This document shows positions 27,240 to 35,616 of a DNA stretch of 64,000 nt, in pieces; the first letter of the stretch is position 1; each line of letters starts with the position of its first letter. The position numbers were made by a program, and so were the translations under genes. Below the pieces are notes generated by a model. The model worked only from the letters and a program-made list of their open reading frames with translations. It searched no databases and had not been told where the DNA came from. This DNA is from Methanosarcinales archaeon Methan_01 (lineage in GTDB: Archaea; Halobacteriota; Methanosarcinia; Methanotrichales; Methanotrichaceae), in the NCBI GenBank assembly GCA_001602645.1, contig LUYE01000036.1, positions 117,718 to 181,717 of the forward strand. The letters are read 5' to 3'.

Positions 27240-27258
27240 CGCAGATATAATATCTGCG
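27240..27258 (+). promoter_or_regulatory. Palindromic operator over the TATA box of the HicB gene
   Basis: CGCAGATATAATATCTGCG is a perfect inverted repeat with 9-bp arms and one central base. Its core ATATAATAT also serves as a TATA box, with centre 29 nt before the ATG at 27278. A protein bound here would block TBP, the usual logic of an autoregulated antitoxin promoter. The binding protein is unknown. Confidence 0.65.
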
Positions 27259-27277
27259 AATAATCGAGATTGATACC

Positions 27278-27484
27278 ATGCGGCAAGTCATAATATACCC
27301 AGGCGAGGACGGCCCCTGGGTGGCGGAATGCTCCAGCCTCCCCGGCTGCATCAGCCTGGGCAGGAGCAGGGAGGAGGCGATCGAGAAGATCAAGGAAGCG
27401 ATCGAGGTTTACACCGCCGCCCTCGTGGAGGACGGCATCCCAGTTCCCGAAGATCGGCTCGACGCCATACTGGTGGCGGTATGA
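27278..27484 (+). CDS. hicB: HicB-family antitoxin-like protein, no HicA beside it
   Basis: 68 residues. MRQVIIYPGEDGPWVAECSSLPGCISLGRSREEAIEKIKEAIE follows the HicB partial RNase H fold. No C-terminal DNA-binding helix-turn-helix or ribbon-helix-helix is present. HicB normally neutralises HicA, an mRNA-cutting toxin; no HicA-like frame is found on either side, so it is either an orphan or works with another partner. A MntA/HepT pair begins 137 nt downstream on the same strand. Confidence 0.8.
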   Translation: MRQVIIYPGEDGPWVAECSSLPGCISLGRSREEAIEKIKEAIEVYTAALVEDGIPVPEDRLDAILVAV

Positions 27485-27621
27485 TCTAAGCTTTCGGCGT
27501 CGCCCGCCCTCCCGCGCCCAGGGGGCCGCCAGTCGCCACCTCGCGACGAAGGCATCGCCAAAGTCCATCGCCTCAAAAGATTGAGAGGTTATTTGTACCA
27601 CCGCCCTCTAAAGGATGAGAC

Positions 27622-28077
27622 ATGGGAATCCCAGAACGCTGGAGAGGACACATCCCCCTTCCTGAAGGCATAAAAGGCTCCCTCGAAGAGCTGACGCCCA
27701 TCTTCGAGCAAGAGGGCGTCATCCTCGCCTACCTCTTCGGCTCTCTGGCGAAGACCGGCGAGGTCGGCGAAAGAGAGCCCCACGACGTAGATCTCGCCCT
27801 CCTCACGGAGGGGAAGCCCGCCTGGAAGCTCTGGGACGAGATCTCTCTGGCCCTGGGAACCGAGCGGCTTGACATCGCGGACCTCAGGAGGGCATCTCCG
27901 GTGCTGCTCTTTGAGATAATCCGGTCGGGAAGACTGATCTACTCATCCGACGATGCCGCCAGGGAGCGATTCGTTCTGGACGTCCTGCACCTTTACCGAG
28001 ATACAGCGCCCTTACGCCGTCGGCAGAGGGCGGCTTTGAAGAGGAGGATGGACCGGTGGTGCGAAGAGAGTCGATAG
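27622..28077 (+). CDS. mntA: MNT-type nucleotidyltransferase antitoxin (MntA)
   Basis: 151 residues. The polymerase-beta motif is GSLAKTGEVGEREPHDVDLAL, i.e. GS-x13-DxD with three more residues than the usual x10. The C-terminal part is helical and basic. In MntA/HepT systems MntA transfers AMP groups to HepT and silences it. Its 3' end overlaps the next gene by 22 nt. A ribosome site GGATGAG precedes the ATG. Confidence 0.85.
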   Translation: MGIPERWRGHIPLPEGIKGSLEELTPIFEQEGVILAYLFGSLAKTGEVGEREPHDVDLALLTEGKPAWKLWDEISLALGTERLDIADLRRASPVLLFEIIRSGRLIYSSDDAARERFVLDVLHLYRDTAPLRRRQRAALKRRMDRWCEESR

Positions 28078-28478
28078 AGGTGCGGCTGAAGGAGCTGGAC
28101 GAGATAATCCAGGAGCTCTCCAAGCACAAAGATTTGAGCCTTGACGCCCTGAAGCGGGATTTGAGCCAGCGGTGGATCATCGAGAGGGGACTGATCGCCG
28201 GGGCGTCGATCGTCTTCGACGTATCCGACCACATTCTCTCGGAAGAGTTCGGCTATTATTCGGAGAGCTACGAGGAGAGCTTGAGCGGCCTATTCGATAA
28301 GGGTGTGATCTCCGAGGAGCTTTACGGGCAGATCAGAGGTCTGGGAGGATTTCGCAACATTCTGATCCACCGCTATACAGGGATCGACCCGGATCTGGTA
28401 TTCGAAAATTTTCACCGGGGCTTGAAGGTTTTTCCGCTTTTTGCGAGGGAAGTCCTCGCCTGGGTGGAGATTGGGTAG
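28056..28478 (+). CDS. hepT: HepT-family toxin (DUF86)
   Basis: 140 residues from GTG 28056 (a second GTG follows at once), with GAGGAGGA upstream inside mntA. All-helical HEPN protein with RNILIHRY near residue 109, the R-x4-H-x-Y HEPN RNase motif; the Tyr is the residue adenylylated by MntA in characterised systems. It overlaps the antitoxin gene, giving a standard MntA-HepT operon. Confidence 0.87.
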   Translation: MVRRESIEVRLKELDEIIQELSKHKDLSLDALKRDLSQRWIIERGLIAGASIVFDVSDHILSEEFGYYSESYEESLSGLFDKGVISEELYGQIRGLGGFRNILIHRYTGIDPDLVFENFHRGLKVFPLFAREVLAWVEIG

Positions 28479-28635
28479 GGCGAACGCGTATACCGGCCAT
28501 GCGCTCGAAATCCTGTCTTAATCAGGTCAGGGCATGAGCCGATGGGGGCAGAGGTTGCCCACGCCCCCCTTCGGCGCCGCCCTCCCGCACCGAATATCCC
28601 GCCTTCGACGAGGATCATCTCTCGATATTCTGGTC

Positions 28636-29505
28636 TCAGTTCCGGGCCCTGAGGATCACCGCCCCCTCCGTCTCCTCCGCCTCGGCCAGGAGCCCAGCCT
28701 CCCCGAAGATCCGCACCCACTCCGCCCCGGAGTAGTTCGGCCCGTGGTGATGGCCGAGGGGCTCCACCGCCAGATATCGCCCCCCGCCCTCCAGGACCCG
28801 CCGGATCTCCGATAGCCCCGTTGGGATATCCTCGAGGTGGTGGAGCATGAAGAAGGAGTAGACTGTATCAAAGGAGCCGACTTCGAAGGGGAGGTCGTAG
28901 GCGCTGGCGGTCCTGAATTCGACGTTCTTTATCCCCAGGGCCTCGGCGTTCATCCTCGCCTGGGCCGTCAAGGGGTCGAATATGTCGATCCCGAAGACCT
29001 CCGAAGCTGGGTTCTGGCCTGCGACGTCGAGGGTCAGCCTCCCAAAGCCGCATCCGACGTCCAGGATCCGCTCTCCCGTCAGCTCGGGGAGGACCATTGG
29101 CCAGACCCGTCTCCTCGCGGAGATGGGCCGGGGATCGGGGAAGGTCGCGTCCACCGAGGCGGCGGCGTCGATGGAGGTGTAGGGGAGGACTGCGTAGACC
29201 TTCGACCCGTTCGCGGCCATCAGCCCCTTGACATAGATCGTGCCGCCCTCAGCCCCAATCCGCTCGATTATGGAGACCCCCAGGCGGCCGGAGAACCTCC
29301 TGGACCACTCCTCTCCGTATTCCTTAGGCAGCCCGTCCAGGGGGTCGTGGGCGACGATGTAATTAGAGTAATCGGGACCGAAATACGCCGATGGATCCTC
29401 TTTTTTGTTGAGCTGAATCTCGCTGATGCTATCCTTGAAGAGGGCGAGGTGATGCAGGTCGCCGGCTTCGACGAAATTTCGGACGGTCCCGATATCTACG
29501 AACAT
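28636..29505 (-). CDS. SAM-dependent class I methyltransferase with N-terminal extension
   Basis: 289 residues. Motif I ILDVGCGFGRLTLDVAG near residue 146, acidic loop FGIDIFDP, motif post-I SAYDLPFEVGSFDTVYSFFMLHHLEDIP and motif III RRVLEGGGRYLAVEPLGHHHG are those of a class I methyltransferase. Residues 1-140 form an unrelated N-terminal part (KEYGEEWSRRFSGRLGVSIIERIGAEGG, VYAVLPYTSIDAAASVD) that I do not recognise. The substrate is unknown. GAATAAAT at about 29527 is a possible promoter element. Confidence 0.8.
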   Translation of the reverse strand: MFVDIGTVRNFVEAGDLHHLALFKDSISEIQLNKKEDPSAYFGPDYSNYIVAHDPLDGLPKEYGEEWSRRFSGRLGVSIIERIGAEGGTIYVKGLMAANGSKVYAVLPYTSIDAAASVDATFPDPRPISARRRVWPMVLPELTGERILDVGCGFGRLTLDVAGQNPASEVFGIDIFDPLTAQARMNAEALGIKNVEFRTASAYDLPFEVGSFDTVYSFFMLHHLEDIPTGLSEIRRVLEGGGRYLAVEPLGHHHGPNYSGAEWVRIFGEAGLLAEAEETEGAVILRARN

Positions 29506-29694
29506 GATCGGCGATATGAAAATTCCCGAATAAATAATGGTCCACCGAATGTATCCTCTTCTCCCTCCTCTAGAATTGTCGATGCCGCTTTCTTCTTTCG
29601 TCCTAGAGCGGCGGCGTCAGGATCGTCCTCCTCCCGCCTTTCTGTGCCAAGGGGTGGGATCAGGGTCCCTTACCCTCTTCGGGTCGAGCCAGCC

Positions 29695-30729
29695 TCAGAA
29701 AAACTCGACCGGCATCGCCGCCCAGGTGAACCCGGCCCCGCTGCTCGCGAGAACCGCCAGGCTCCCCGGCCCGAGCCTCCCGGATTCGATCGCCCGCGAG
29801 AGGTTGAAGAGGGTGTCGACGGTCCCCATGTGGCCGTAATCCCTTATCGAGGTGATGGTATGGTCCCAGCCGAGGTCCAGCCCCTGGAGGATATCCTCCA
29901 GGAGGCTCCTCTTCACCTGGTTTGTCAGGAGGAGGTCGACGTCCTGGAGGGAGCGGCCGCCCTTCTCCAGGGATCTCTTGATCACCCGGAGGTAGTTCTC
30001 GAGGTATGTCTGGGAGAGGATCAGGTCGAGGCCGGCGGGGTCGTCTATCCGGATGTAGCCGAGGCCGTCCTCGTGGCGGCCCGGAGGTCGCGGCCGCCGC
30101 GTCCCTCCGAAGGGGACCTTGATCGAGTCGACGGCGGAGCCCTCCGTCCGGGCGGCGTAGGAGAGGAGCCGATTCGTCCCCTCCCCCTTCTTCAGGATGG
30201 CGGCGGCCGCTCCATCCCCGACCATGAAGAGAGAGAGGGCGTTTCTGTCCTCGTAGTCTACGGATATGGAGAGCTTCTCGCTGCAGACGACGAGGGCGTA
30301 GTTCATATCCGGATCTCCGAGGAGGAGGCTTTTGGAGATGCTGATCCCGAGGTTTCCGCCGTTGCAGCCATTCTTCACCTCAAAGGCGTAGCAGCCGTCG
30401 GCGCCGATGGCTGTCTGAACCTTGGCGGCGGGAGACCAGATCCGGTAGTCGTAGAACCCCGCGCTGCAGTAGACGAGGACGTCGATCTCCCCCGGATCGA
30501 TCCCCGCTCTCGTCACCGCCACCTCTGCGGCCCGGACCCCCATCTCGGAGGGATGTTCGTCCTCGGCAGCGACGTGCTTTCTCTCCATCCCGATCTTATC
30601 TCGGAAGACCTCCACCGGAATCCCCGAAAGCCTTGAGATCTCTTCGCTGGTGATGATCCCCGGCGGCACGTAACAGCCGATGGACGCGATCCCCACCGTC
30701 TCCTTATCTCCCATCTTCCAATCCGTCAT
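29695..30729 (-). CDS. KAS III / HMG-CoA-synthase-like thiolase-fold enzyme
   Basis: 344 residues from ATG 30729 with GGAGGTGG five bases upstream. Thiolase-fold signature: VGIASIGCYVPPGIITSEEIS, VLVYCSAGF, FEVKNGCNGGN with the nucleophile Cys122, VGDGAAAAIL, and a GAGFTWAAMPVEFF C-terminus typical of FabH. At the two other catalytic sites the residues look exchanged: TNQVKR (Asn270) where FabH has HQAN, and YGHMGTVDT (His300) where FabH has YGNTSAA. It may condense an acyl-thioester or act as an acyltransferase. No acyl carrier protein or reductase gene is adjacent. Confidence 0.78.
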   Translation of the reverse strand: MTDWKMGDKETVGIASIGCYVPPGIITSEEISRLSGIPVEVFRDKIGMERKHVAAEDEHPSEMGVRAAEVAVTRAGIDPGEIDVLVYCSAGFYDYRIWSPAAKVQTAIGADGCYAFEVKNGCNGGNLGISISKSLLLGDPDMNYALVVCSEKLSISVDYEDRNALSLFMVGDGAAAAILKKGEGTNRLLSYAARTEGSAVDSIKVPFGGTRRPRPPGRHEDGLGYIRIDDPAGLDLILSQTYLENYLRVIKRSLEKGGRSLQDVDLLLTNQVKRSLLEDILQGLDLGWDHTITSIRDYGHMGTVDTLFNLSRAIESGRLGPGSLAVLASSGAGFTWAAMPVEFF

Positions 30730-30916
30730 ATACACCACCTCCATCTCTCCTTACCCGTGTCGCATCTCCCAGACCACCGGCCGGAGGCTGTAAACTCGAT
30801 GGGGCTCATCTCGGATCGGTCGAAGCGGCCCTCGGATCAAGTACGAGTCGCTCATCTCCCGGTCCGGGGGATTGCTTGGGGTCTCCGGTCGTCCTGACCC
30901 ATTTCGGAAGAGGCGC

Positions 30917-31372
30917 TCACGCGCCTCCTCCCGCCAGACGCTCTCGAATCCCCCGCCAGTGGGTCCCCCGCCAGTAGATCTTCCCGCAGACCTCGCACCT
31001 CGTGAGGGTGTCAGCATCCATAGTCCCGGGGGAGTCGTCAGCCCCCGATTCCTCCACCTTTCGGAGGATGCCGTTACAGAGGGTGCACCTCTCAGGATTC
31101 AGCTCCAGGGTGATCCCCGCCGCCAGAAGCTCCCGGAGCTGCTCATCCAGGTCTGAGGAGGCGATCGATAGGCACCTCGCACCCGCCTTCTCGCACCTCC
31201 TGGCGAGGAGCCTGTCCCTGGTGAGGAGGGTCCTCTCCTCCTTCAGGGCGACCTTTATCAGGTCGGAGTCGTCAGACCCCTCCGGGGGGTTTGAGACGTC
31301 GTAGCCCGCCATCCTCAGCCAGCGGGCGAGCCTCATCAGCATCAGGTCTGCAAGATAACGTTCCTTCACCAT
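30917..31372 (-). CDS. Mut7-C (DUF82) RNase-type protein with zinc ribbon
   Basis: About 151 residues. YLADLMLMRLARWLRMAGYDV and TLLTRDRLLARR are the signature of Mut7-C, a PIN-like nuclease domain; the acidic residues in ADLM, DSDL and TRDR would bind the metal. A four-cysteine zinc ribbon follows (CTLC...CEVC). The start is unclear: ATG 31372 begins at homology but has no spaced ribosome site; an in-frame start at 31393 also exists. It is divergent from rqcH. Confidence 0.82.
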   Translation of the reverse strand: MVKERYLADLMLMRLARWLRMAGYDVSNPPEGSDDSDLIKVALKEERTLLTRDRLLARRCEKAGARCLSIASSDLDEQLRELLAAGITLELNPERCTLCNGILRKVEESGADDSPGTMDADTLTRCEVCGKIYWRGTHWRGIRERLAGGGA

Positions 31373-31427
31373 CCTCTCTTGGAACGGCCGCAACTATTTA
31401 TCTGTCGATCTACCTCTTTCGGCCACT

Positions 31428-33428
31428 ATGAAGAAGGCGATGAGCAACGTGGACGTGGCGGCGGTCGTCGACGAGCTCCAAGAGAAGCTGGTGGGGGGGT
31501 TCGTCGGGAAGTCCTACCAGCTCTCCCCCGATCGGGTGGTGATCTCCTTTCAGTCTCCAGGCTCCGGGAAGCTCGACCTCCTCCTGGAGGCGGGGAGGCG
31601 GATCCACCTCACGGAGAAGCCCCGGGAGGCCCCCAAGATGCCGCCCCAGTTTCCGACGATGCTCCGGAGCCGCCTCTCCGGCGGCCGGGTGGCGGCCGTC
31701 CGCCAGCACGGGTTTGACCGGATGGCGGAGATCGAGATCGAGCGAGGCGACGACCGGTACGTCCTCATCGCCGAGATCTTCCCCAAGGGAAACGTCCTCC
31801 TCCTCGACGCCGGCGGCCGAATCGTCCTGCCGCTCCGGCCCCTGGCCTTCCGGGATAGAAAGCTCCTCGCCGGCGAGACCTACCAGTACCGGGAGGACCA
31901 GCTCGACCCCCGGACCGTCTCCCGAAACGACCTCGCCTTCATCCTCGCCTCCTCCGACTCGGAGCTGGTGAGGACCCTCGTCCGGGGGCTGAACATGGGG
32001 GGGACCTACGCCGAGGAGGTCTGCCTCCGGGCCGGGATCAACAAGACGGAGCCCGCTCATGCCCTCGTCGGCGAGGAGATCGACCGGCTCCACCGGGCCC
32101 TGGGGGAGGTCTTCGGCCTCGTCGAGGCGTACCCCCATATTGTGGCCGACGGGGAGAGGATCGTCGACGTAGTCCCCGCTCCCCTCGCCGTCTACGACGG
32201 CCTCGAAAGGCGGGAGTTCGGAAGCTTCAGCGAGGCCCTCGACGAGTTTTTCTCCTCCGAGGAGGCGGATGCGGAGGAGGCGAAGCCGAAGACCGCCCTG
32301 GAGCGGAGAAGGGAGATGCAGGAGCGGTCGATCCAGGAGTTCCGGGAGCGGGAGCAGGAGCTGGCCCGTCTCGGCGAGAAGATCTACGAGAGGTACGGCG
32401 AGGTGGAGGCGGTCCTCGCCGGGATATCGAAGGGCTTCGATAGGGGGTTCACCTACTCCGAGATCCTGGCGAAGATAAAGACCTCTGGCCTCCCCATAGC
32501 GGAGAAGATCCTCTCCCTCGACTACCAGGGGGAGCTTCGCCTCCGCCTCGACGACCCCGGCGACGGGGGCGTTGGCGGAGGCGGAACCGTCGGCGAGGTC
32601 GGGAGGAAGGGCGAGGCGATAGGTGCCGTTCTGGAGCTGAACGCAAACCTCACCGTCCCCCAGAACGCCCAGAGGTACTACGACCGGGCGAAGGAGCAGG
32701 CTAAGAAGCGGGAGGGGGCGGAGAAGGCCCTGGAGGAGACGATCCGGCTGATGGCGCGGAAGGATGGGCATGAGAAGGCCAAGACGAGGGCGGTCTTCCG
32801 GCGGAGGAAGCCGAAGTGGTACGAGAGGTTCCGCTGGTTTTACTCCTCGGACGGCTTTCTCGTCATCGGGGGGAGGGACGCCTCCAGCAACGAGGAGATC
32901 TACGCGAAATACCTCGAAAAAAGGGACCTCGCCCTCCACACCGACGCGCCCGGAGCCCCCTTAACGGTCATCAAGACCCTCGGGGAGGCCGTCCCCGAGT
33001 CGACCCTGGAGGAGGCGGCCTCCTTCGCCGTCAGCTACTCCAGCCTCTGGAAGGCGGGGCTCTTTGCAGGAGACTGCTACCTCGTCGGTGCCGAGCAGGT
33101 GACGAAGACCCCCGAGCCGGGAGAGTTTCTTAAGAAAGGGGCCTTCGTCGTCCGGGGCGAGCGGCGGTACTATCGAGACGTCCCCCTCGGCCTCGCTTTA
33201 GGGATAGCCGAGGACCAGCTGATCGGCGGCCCCGTCTCGGCGGTGAAGCCGAGGGCCGATCCGACCGTCGAGGTCGAGCCAGGCGAGCTCAGCGCTGAGG
33301 ACCTGGCGAAGAGGATCTACCGGTCCTTCGCCGAGAAGGAGGATGACCGGCGGCGGCTCAAGGCCATCGCCTCCGTCGACCAGATCGTGAGCTTCCTCCC
33401 GCCGGGGGGGTCGAGGGTGAAGGGATGA
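31428..33428 (+). CDS. rqcH: RqcH / NFACT family ribosome quality-control protein
   Basis: 666 residues. NFACT-N domain at the start (SNVDVAAVVDELQEKLVGGFVGKSYQL), two helix-hairpin-helix regions, a coiled coil (ERRREMQERSIQEFREREQELARL...) and the NFACT-R domain near residues 455-560 (KWYERFRWFYSSDGFLVIGGRDASSNEEI). This protein binds obstructed large ribosomal subunits and recruits tRNA-Ala for tail addition. A Gly-rich insert GDGGVGGGGTVGE at about 376 is low complexity. The 3' end carries the left half of a repeat also present at 37967. Confidence 0.9.
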   Translation: MKKAMSNVDVAAVVDELQEKLVGGFVGKSYQLSPDRVVISFQSPGSGKLDLLLEAGRRIHLTEKPREAPKMPPQFPTMLRSRLSGGRVAAVRQHGFDRMAEIEIERGDDRYVLIAEIFPKGNVLLLDAGGRIVLPLRPLAFRDRKLLAGETYQYREDQLDPRTVSRNDLAFILASSDSELVRTLVRGLNMGGTYAEEVCLRAGINKTEPAHALVGEEIDRLHRALGEVFGLVEAYPHIVADGERIVDVVPAPLAVYDGLERREFGSFSEALDEFFSSEEADAEEAKPKTALERRREMQERSIQEFREREQELARLGEKIYERYGEVEAVLAGISKGFDRGFTYSEILAKIKTSGLPIAEKILSLDYQGELRLRLDDPGDGGVGGGGTVGEVGRKGEAIGAVLELNANLTVPQNAQRYYDRAKEQAKKREGAEKALEETIRLMARKDGHEKAKTRAVFRRRKPKWYERFRWFYSSDGFLVIGGRDASSNEEIYAKYLEKRDLALHTDAPGAPLTVIKTLGEAVPESTLEEAASFAVSYSSLWKAGLFAGDCYLVGAEQVTKTPEPGEFLKKGAFVVRGERRYYRDVPLGLALGIAEDQLIGGPVSAVKPRADPTVEVEPGELSAEDLAKRIYRSFAEKEDDRRRLKAIASVDQIVSFLPPGGSRVKG

Positions 33429-33501
33429 CGTCTGGGGTCGGCGATCGGCGTCCTCGGGGCGACCTCCTCCGCCAGAACGTGATCTATTGAGGCGGGGAGG
33501 T
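33413..33501 (+). repeat. Degenerate intergenic repeat, copy 1 (short form)
   Basis: 33413-33448 (the last bases of rqcH onward) matches 37967-38002 with about 5 differences in 36, and 33465-33501 matches 38153-38190 with few differences and a 1-base gap. The two halves are 16 nt apart here but about 150 nt apart in copy 2. CGGCGAT occurs at both edges of the extra segment in copy 2, consistent with deletion between short direct repeats. Confidence 0.65.
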
Positions 33502-33874
33502 CGGGCGGCGCCCACTCACCCGGCATATAAAAAGTTAAGATGATTTAAATCATCCTCATTTTACCGAATGGCCAGCAGCTCTTCTGCGGGGTGCTCCGCC
33601 GAAAATCGACTTGTTCAAGTTTCCCATGTTTCCCATAATAGTTTCCATAATTATAGTTGTCACAGGATTTCTAAGATGGGAATAGGTGATCAGGCAAGCT
33701 TTGGAGCCATGATGGAAGCGTCCCTTCCTATGGTCGGTCGCATCACCCGAGCCCAATTCGAGGATCCCCATATTCGCGATCCCGTTCCCGTTCTTCAACG
33801 CCTGATATATCTTGGACGGCTTCCTCAGGACTTTTACCATCATTTTAACGGGATTCGCTCAATTCAAGGATTTA
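33502..33874. other. Intergenic region upstream of the thermosome gene
   Basis: Lower in G+C than the neighbours. Two overlapping frames on opposite strands (33556-33843 minus, 33568-33903 plus) lack recognisable motifs, and both lack good ribosome sites. A/T-rich CATATAAAAAGTTAAGATG near 33524 could be a promoter. I do not support a gene. Confidence 0.4.
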
Positions 33875-33884
33875 GTTTATATAG
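33875..33884 (+). promoter_or_regulatory. TATA box of the thermosome gene
   Basis: GTTTATATAG predicts a start near 33905 and a leader of about 30 nt that includes the ribosome site GAGG before ATG 33936. Flanking AATTCAAGG and AGTTCAAAC could belong to a stress-response element; this is not established. Confidence 0.55.
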
Positions 33885-33935
33885 AAGTTCAAACAATCAT
33901 TAGTTCCTAAATTGGTATCGTAATTGAGGCAAATC

Positions 33936-35573
33936 ATGGCTGGACAATTCGGTGGCACACCCATATACATTCTCAGAGAAGGCAGTCGACGGACTGCCGG
34001 TAGAGACGCACAGAGATCGAATATCATGGCGGCCAAGGCAGTTTCTGGCGCTGTAAGGACCACTCTAGGTCCCAAGGGCATGGACAAAATGCTGGTGGAC
34101 ACCCTTGGAGACGTTGTTATCACCAACGACGGCGTCACCATCCTCAAAGAGATGGACATTGAGCATCCTGCAGCCAAGATGATGGTGGAGATCGCCAAAA
34201 CCCAGGATCAGGAAGTGGGGGACGGTACCACCACCGCTGTTGTGCTGGCAGGAGAGCTGCTCAAGCAAGCGGAGGGGTTGCTGGAGCAGGAGATTCATCC
34301 AACGGTGATCGCGGCAGGCTACAGGGCTGCGGCCGAAAAGTCCATGGAAATTCTCCAGGGTCTAGCTGTAACCGTCTCCGCAGAAGATGAGGATCTTCTG
34401 AGGAAGATAGCCGTCACGGCCATGACCGGTAAGGGCTCTCAATCGGCCCGTGATGAGTTAGCAGTGATGGCCGTTGAGGCGGTCAGATCGGTTGTAGACG
34501 AAGACGGGACCGTCGATACCGACAATATCACCGTGGAGAAGAAGGTCGGCGGCAGCATTACAGACTCGGTGCTCGTGAGGGGAGTGGTCATCGATAAAGA
34601 AAGGCTCCAGCCGAGCATGCCAAAGTCGGTCACCGATGCCAAGATCGCCCTCATCAACGCAGCCGTGGAGATCGAGAAGACGGAGATCGATGCCAAGATT
34701 CAGATAACTTCTCCAAACCAGCTCCAGGCGTTCCTGGACCAGGAAGAGACGACGCTCAAGGGCATGGTCGATAAGATCGTCGCCTCTGGAGCCAACGTCC
34801 TCTTCGTCCAGAAGGGGATAGATGATCTCGCCCAGCATTTCCTGGCCAAGGCCGGGATCTACACCGTCCGCCGCGTTAAGAAGAGCGACATGGAGAAGCT
34901 CGCACGCGCTACAGGCGGAAAGGTCATCACCAGCATTCACGATATCGACAAAGACGACCTTGGCAAGGCGGGCCTGGTTGAGGAGAGGAAGGTCAGCGAC
35001 GAGAAGATGACCTTCGTCGAAGGTTGCGAGAACCCCAAGTCTGTATCCATCATCTTGCGCGGTGGAACTGAGCATGTCGTCGATGAGCTGGACCGGGCGA
35101 TGGAGGACGCGCTTCGCGTTGTGGGGGTCGCTTTGGAGGACAAGACGCTTGTCCCCGGGGGCGGTGCTCCCGAGGTGGATCTGGCCCTCCGGCTTCGGGC
35201 GTTCGCGTCCACCGTAGGAGGGCGCGAGCAGCTGGCCATCGAGTCCTTCGCCGATGCGATGGAGGTCATTCCCAAGACCCTGGCCGAGAACGCCGGTTTA
35301 GACCAGATCGATTCTCTCATGGCGCTCCGCAGCGCCCACGAGACGGGGATGAAGAACTCAGGCCTGAATATGGAGACCGGCGAGCCCGTCGACATGCTGA
35401 AACAGGGCGTCCTTGAGCCGATCAGAGTAAAGACTCAGGCGATCAACTCAGCGACCGAGGCCGCTGTCATGATCCTCAGGATCGATGACGTCATTGCCTC
35501 CAAGTCTGGGCCGGGAGGCACGGGCGAAATGCCCGGCGGCATGGGTGGCATGGGCGGAGAGGACTTCGAGTAA
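33936..35573 (+). CDS. ths: Thermosome subunit (group II chaperonin)
   Basis: 545 residues from ATG 33936 with TTGAGG upstream. Chaperonin motifs: [56 protein letters not shown] (ATP site, catalytic Asp) and VVPGGGA-like [14 protein letters not shown]. The C-terminal GGM repeat ([14 protein letters not shown]) is typical of thermosomes. It folds proteins as a double ring in the cytoplasm. Third codon positions are less G/C-biased than in surrounding genes, as in the next gene. Confidence 0.95.
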   Translation: MAGQFGGTPIYILREGSRRTAGRDAQRSNIMAAKAVSGAVRTTLGPKGMDKMLVDTLGDVVITNDGVTILKEMDIEHPAAKMMVEIAKTQDQEVGDGTTTAVVLAGELLKQAEGLLEQEIHPTVIAAGYRAAAEKSMEILQGLAVTVSAEDEDLLRKIAVTAMTGKGSQSARDELAVMAVEAVRSVVDEDGTVDTDNITVEKKVGGSITDSVLVRGVVIDKERLQPSMPKSVTDAKIALINAAVEIEKTEIDAKIQITSPNQLQAFLDQEETTLKGMVDKIVASGANVLFVQKGIDDLAQHFLAKAGIYTVRRVKKSDMEKLARATGGKVITSIHDIDKDDLGKAGLVEERKVSDEKMTFVEGCENPKSVSIILRGGTEHVVDELDRAMEDALRVVGVALEDKTLVPGGGAPEVDLALRLRAFASTVGGREQLAIESFADAMEVIPKTLAENAGLDQIDSLMALRSAHETGMKNSGLNMETGEPVDMLKQGVLEPIRVKTQAINSATEAAVMILRIDDVIASKSGPGGTGEMPGGMGGMGGEDFE

Positions 35574-35616
35574 GTCCCAACCCCCATCTTCCGCGACAAA
35601 GAAGGAAAGCAGGGAA

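Noticed and set aside
27485..27621. HicA toxin downstream of HicB
   Set aside because: No frame with the HicA GSH-type double-stranded-RNA-binding pattern on either strand.
28837..30636. 599-codon plus-strand frame
   Set aside because: Runs across the methyltransferase and KAS III genes on the other strand; no motifs.
31410..32939. 509-codon minus-strand frame
   Set aside because: Antisense shadow of rqcH.
33556..33903. Two overlapping frames before the thermosome
   Set aside because: No motif, no ribosome site, both strands equally open; treated as intergenic.
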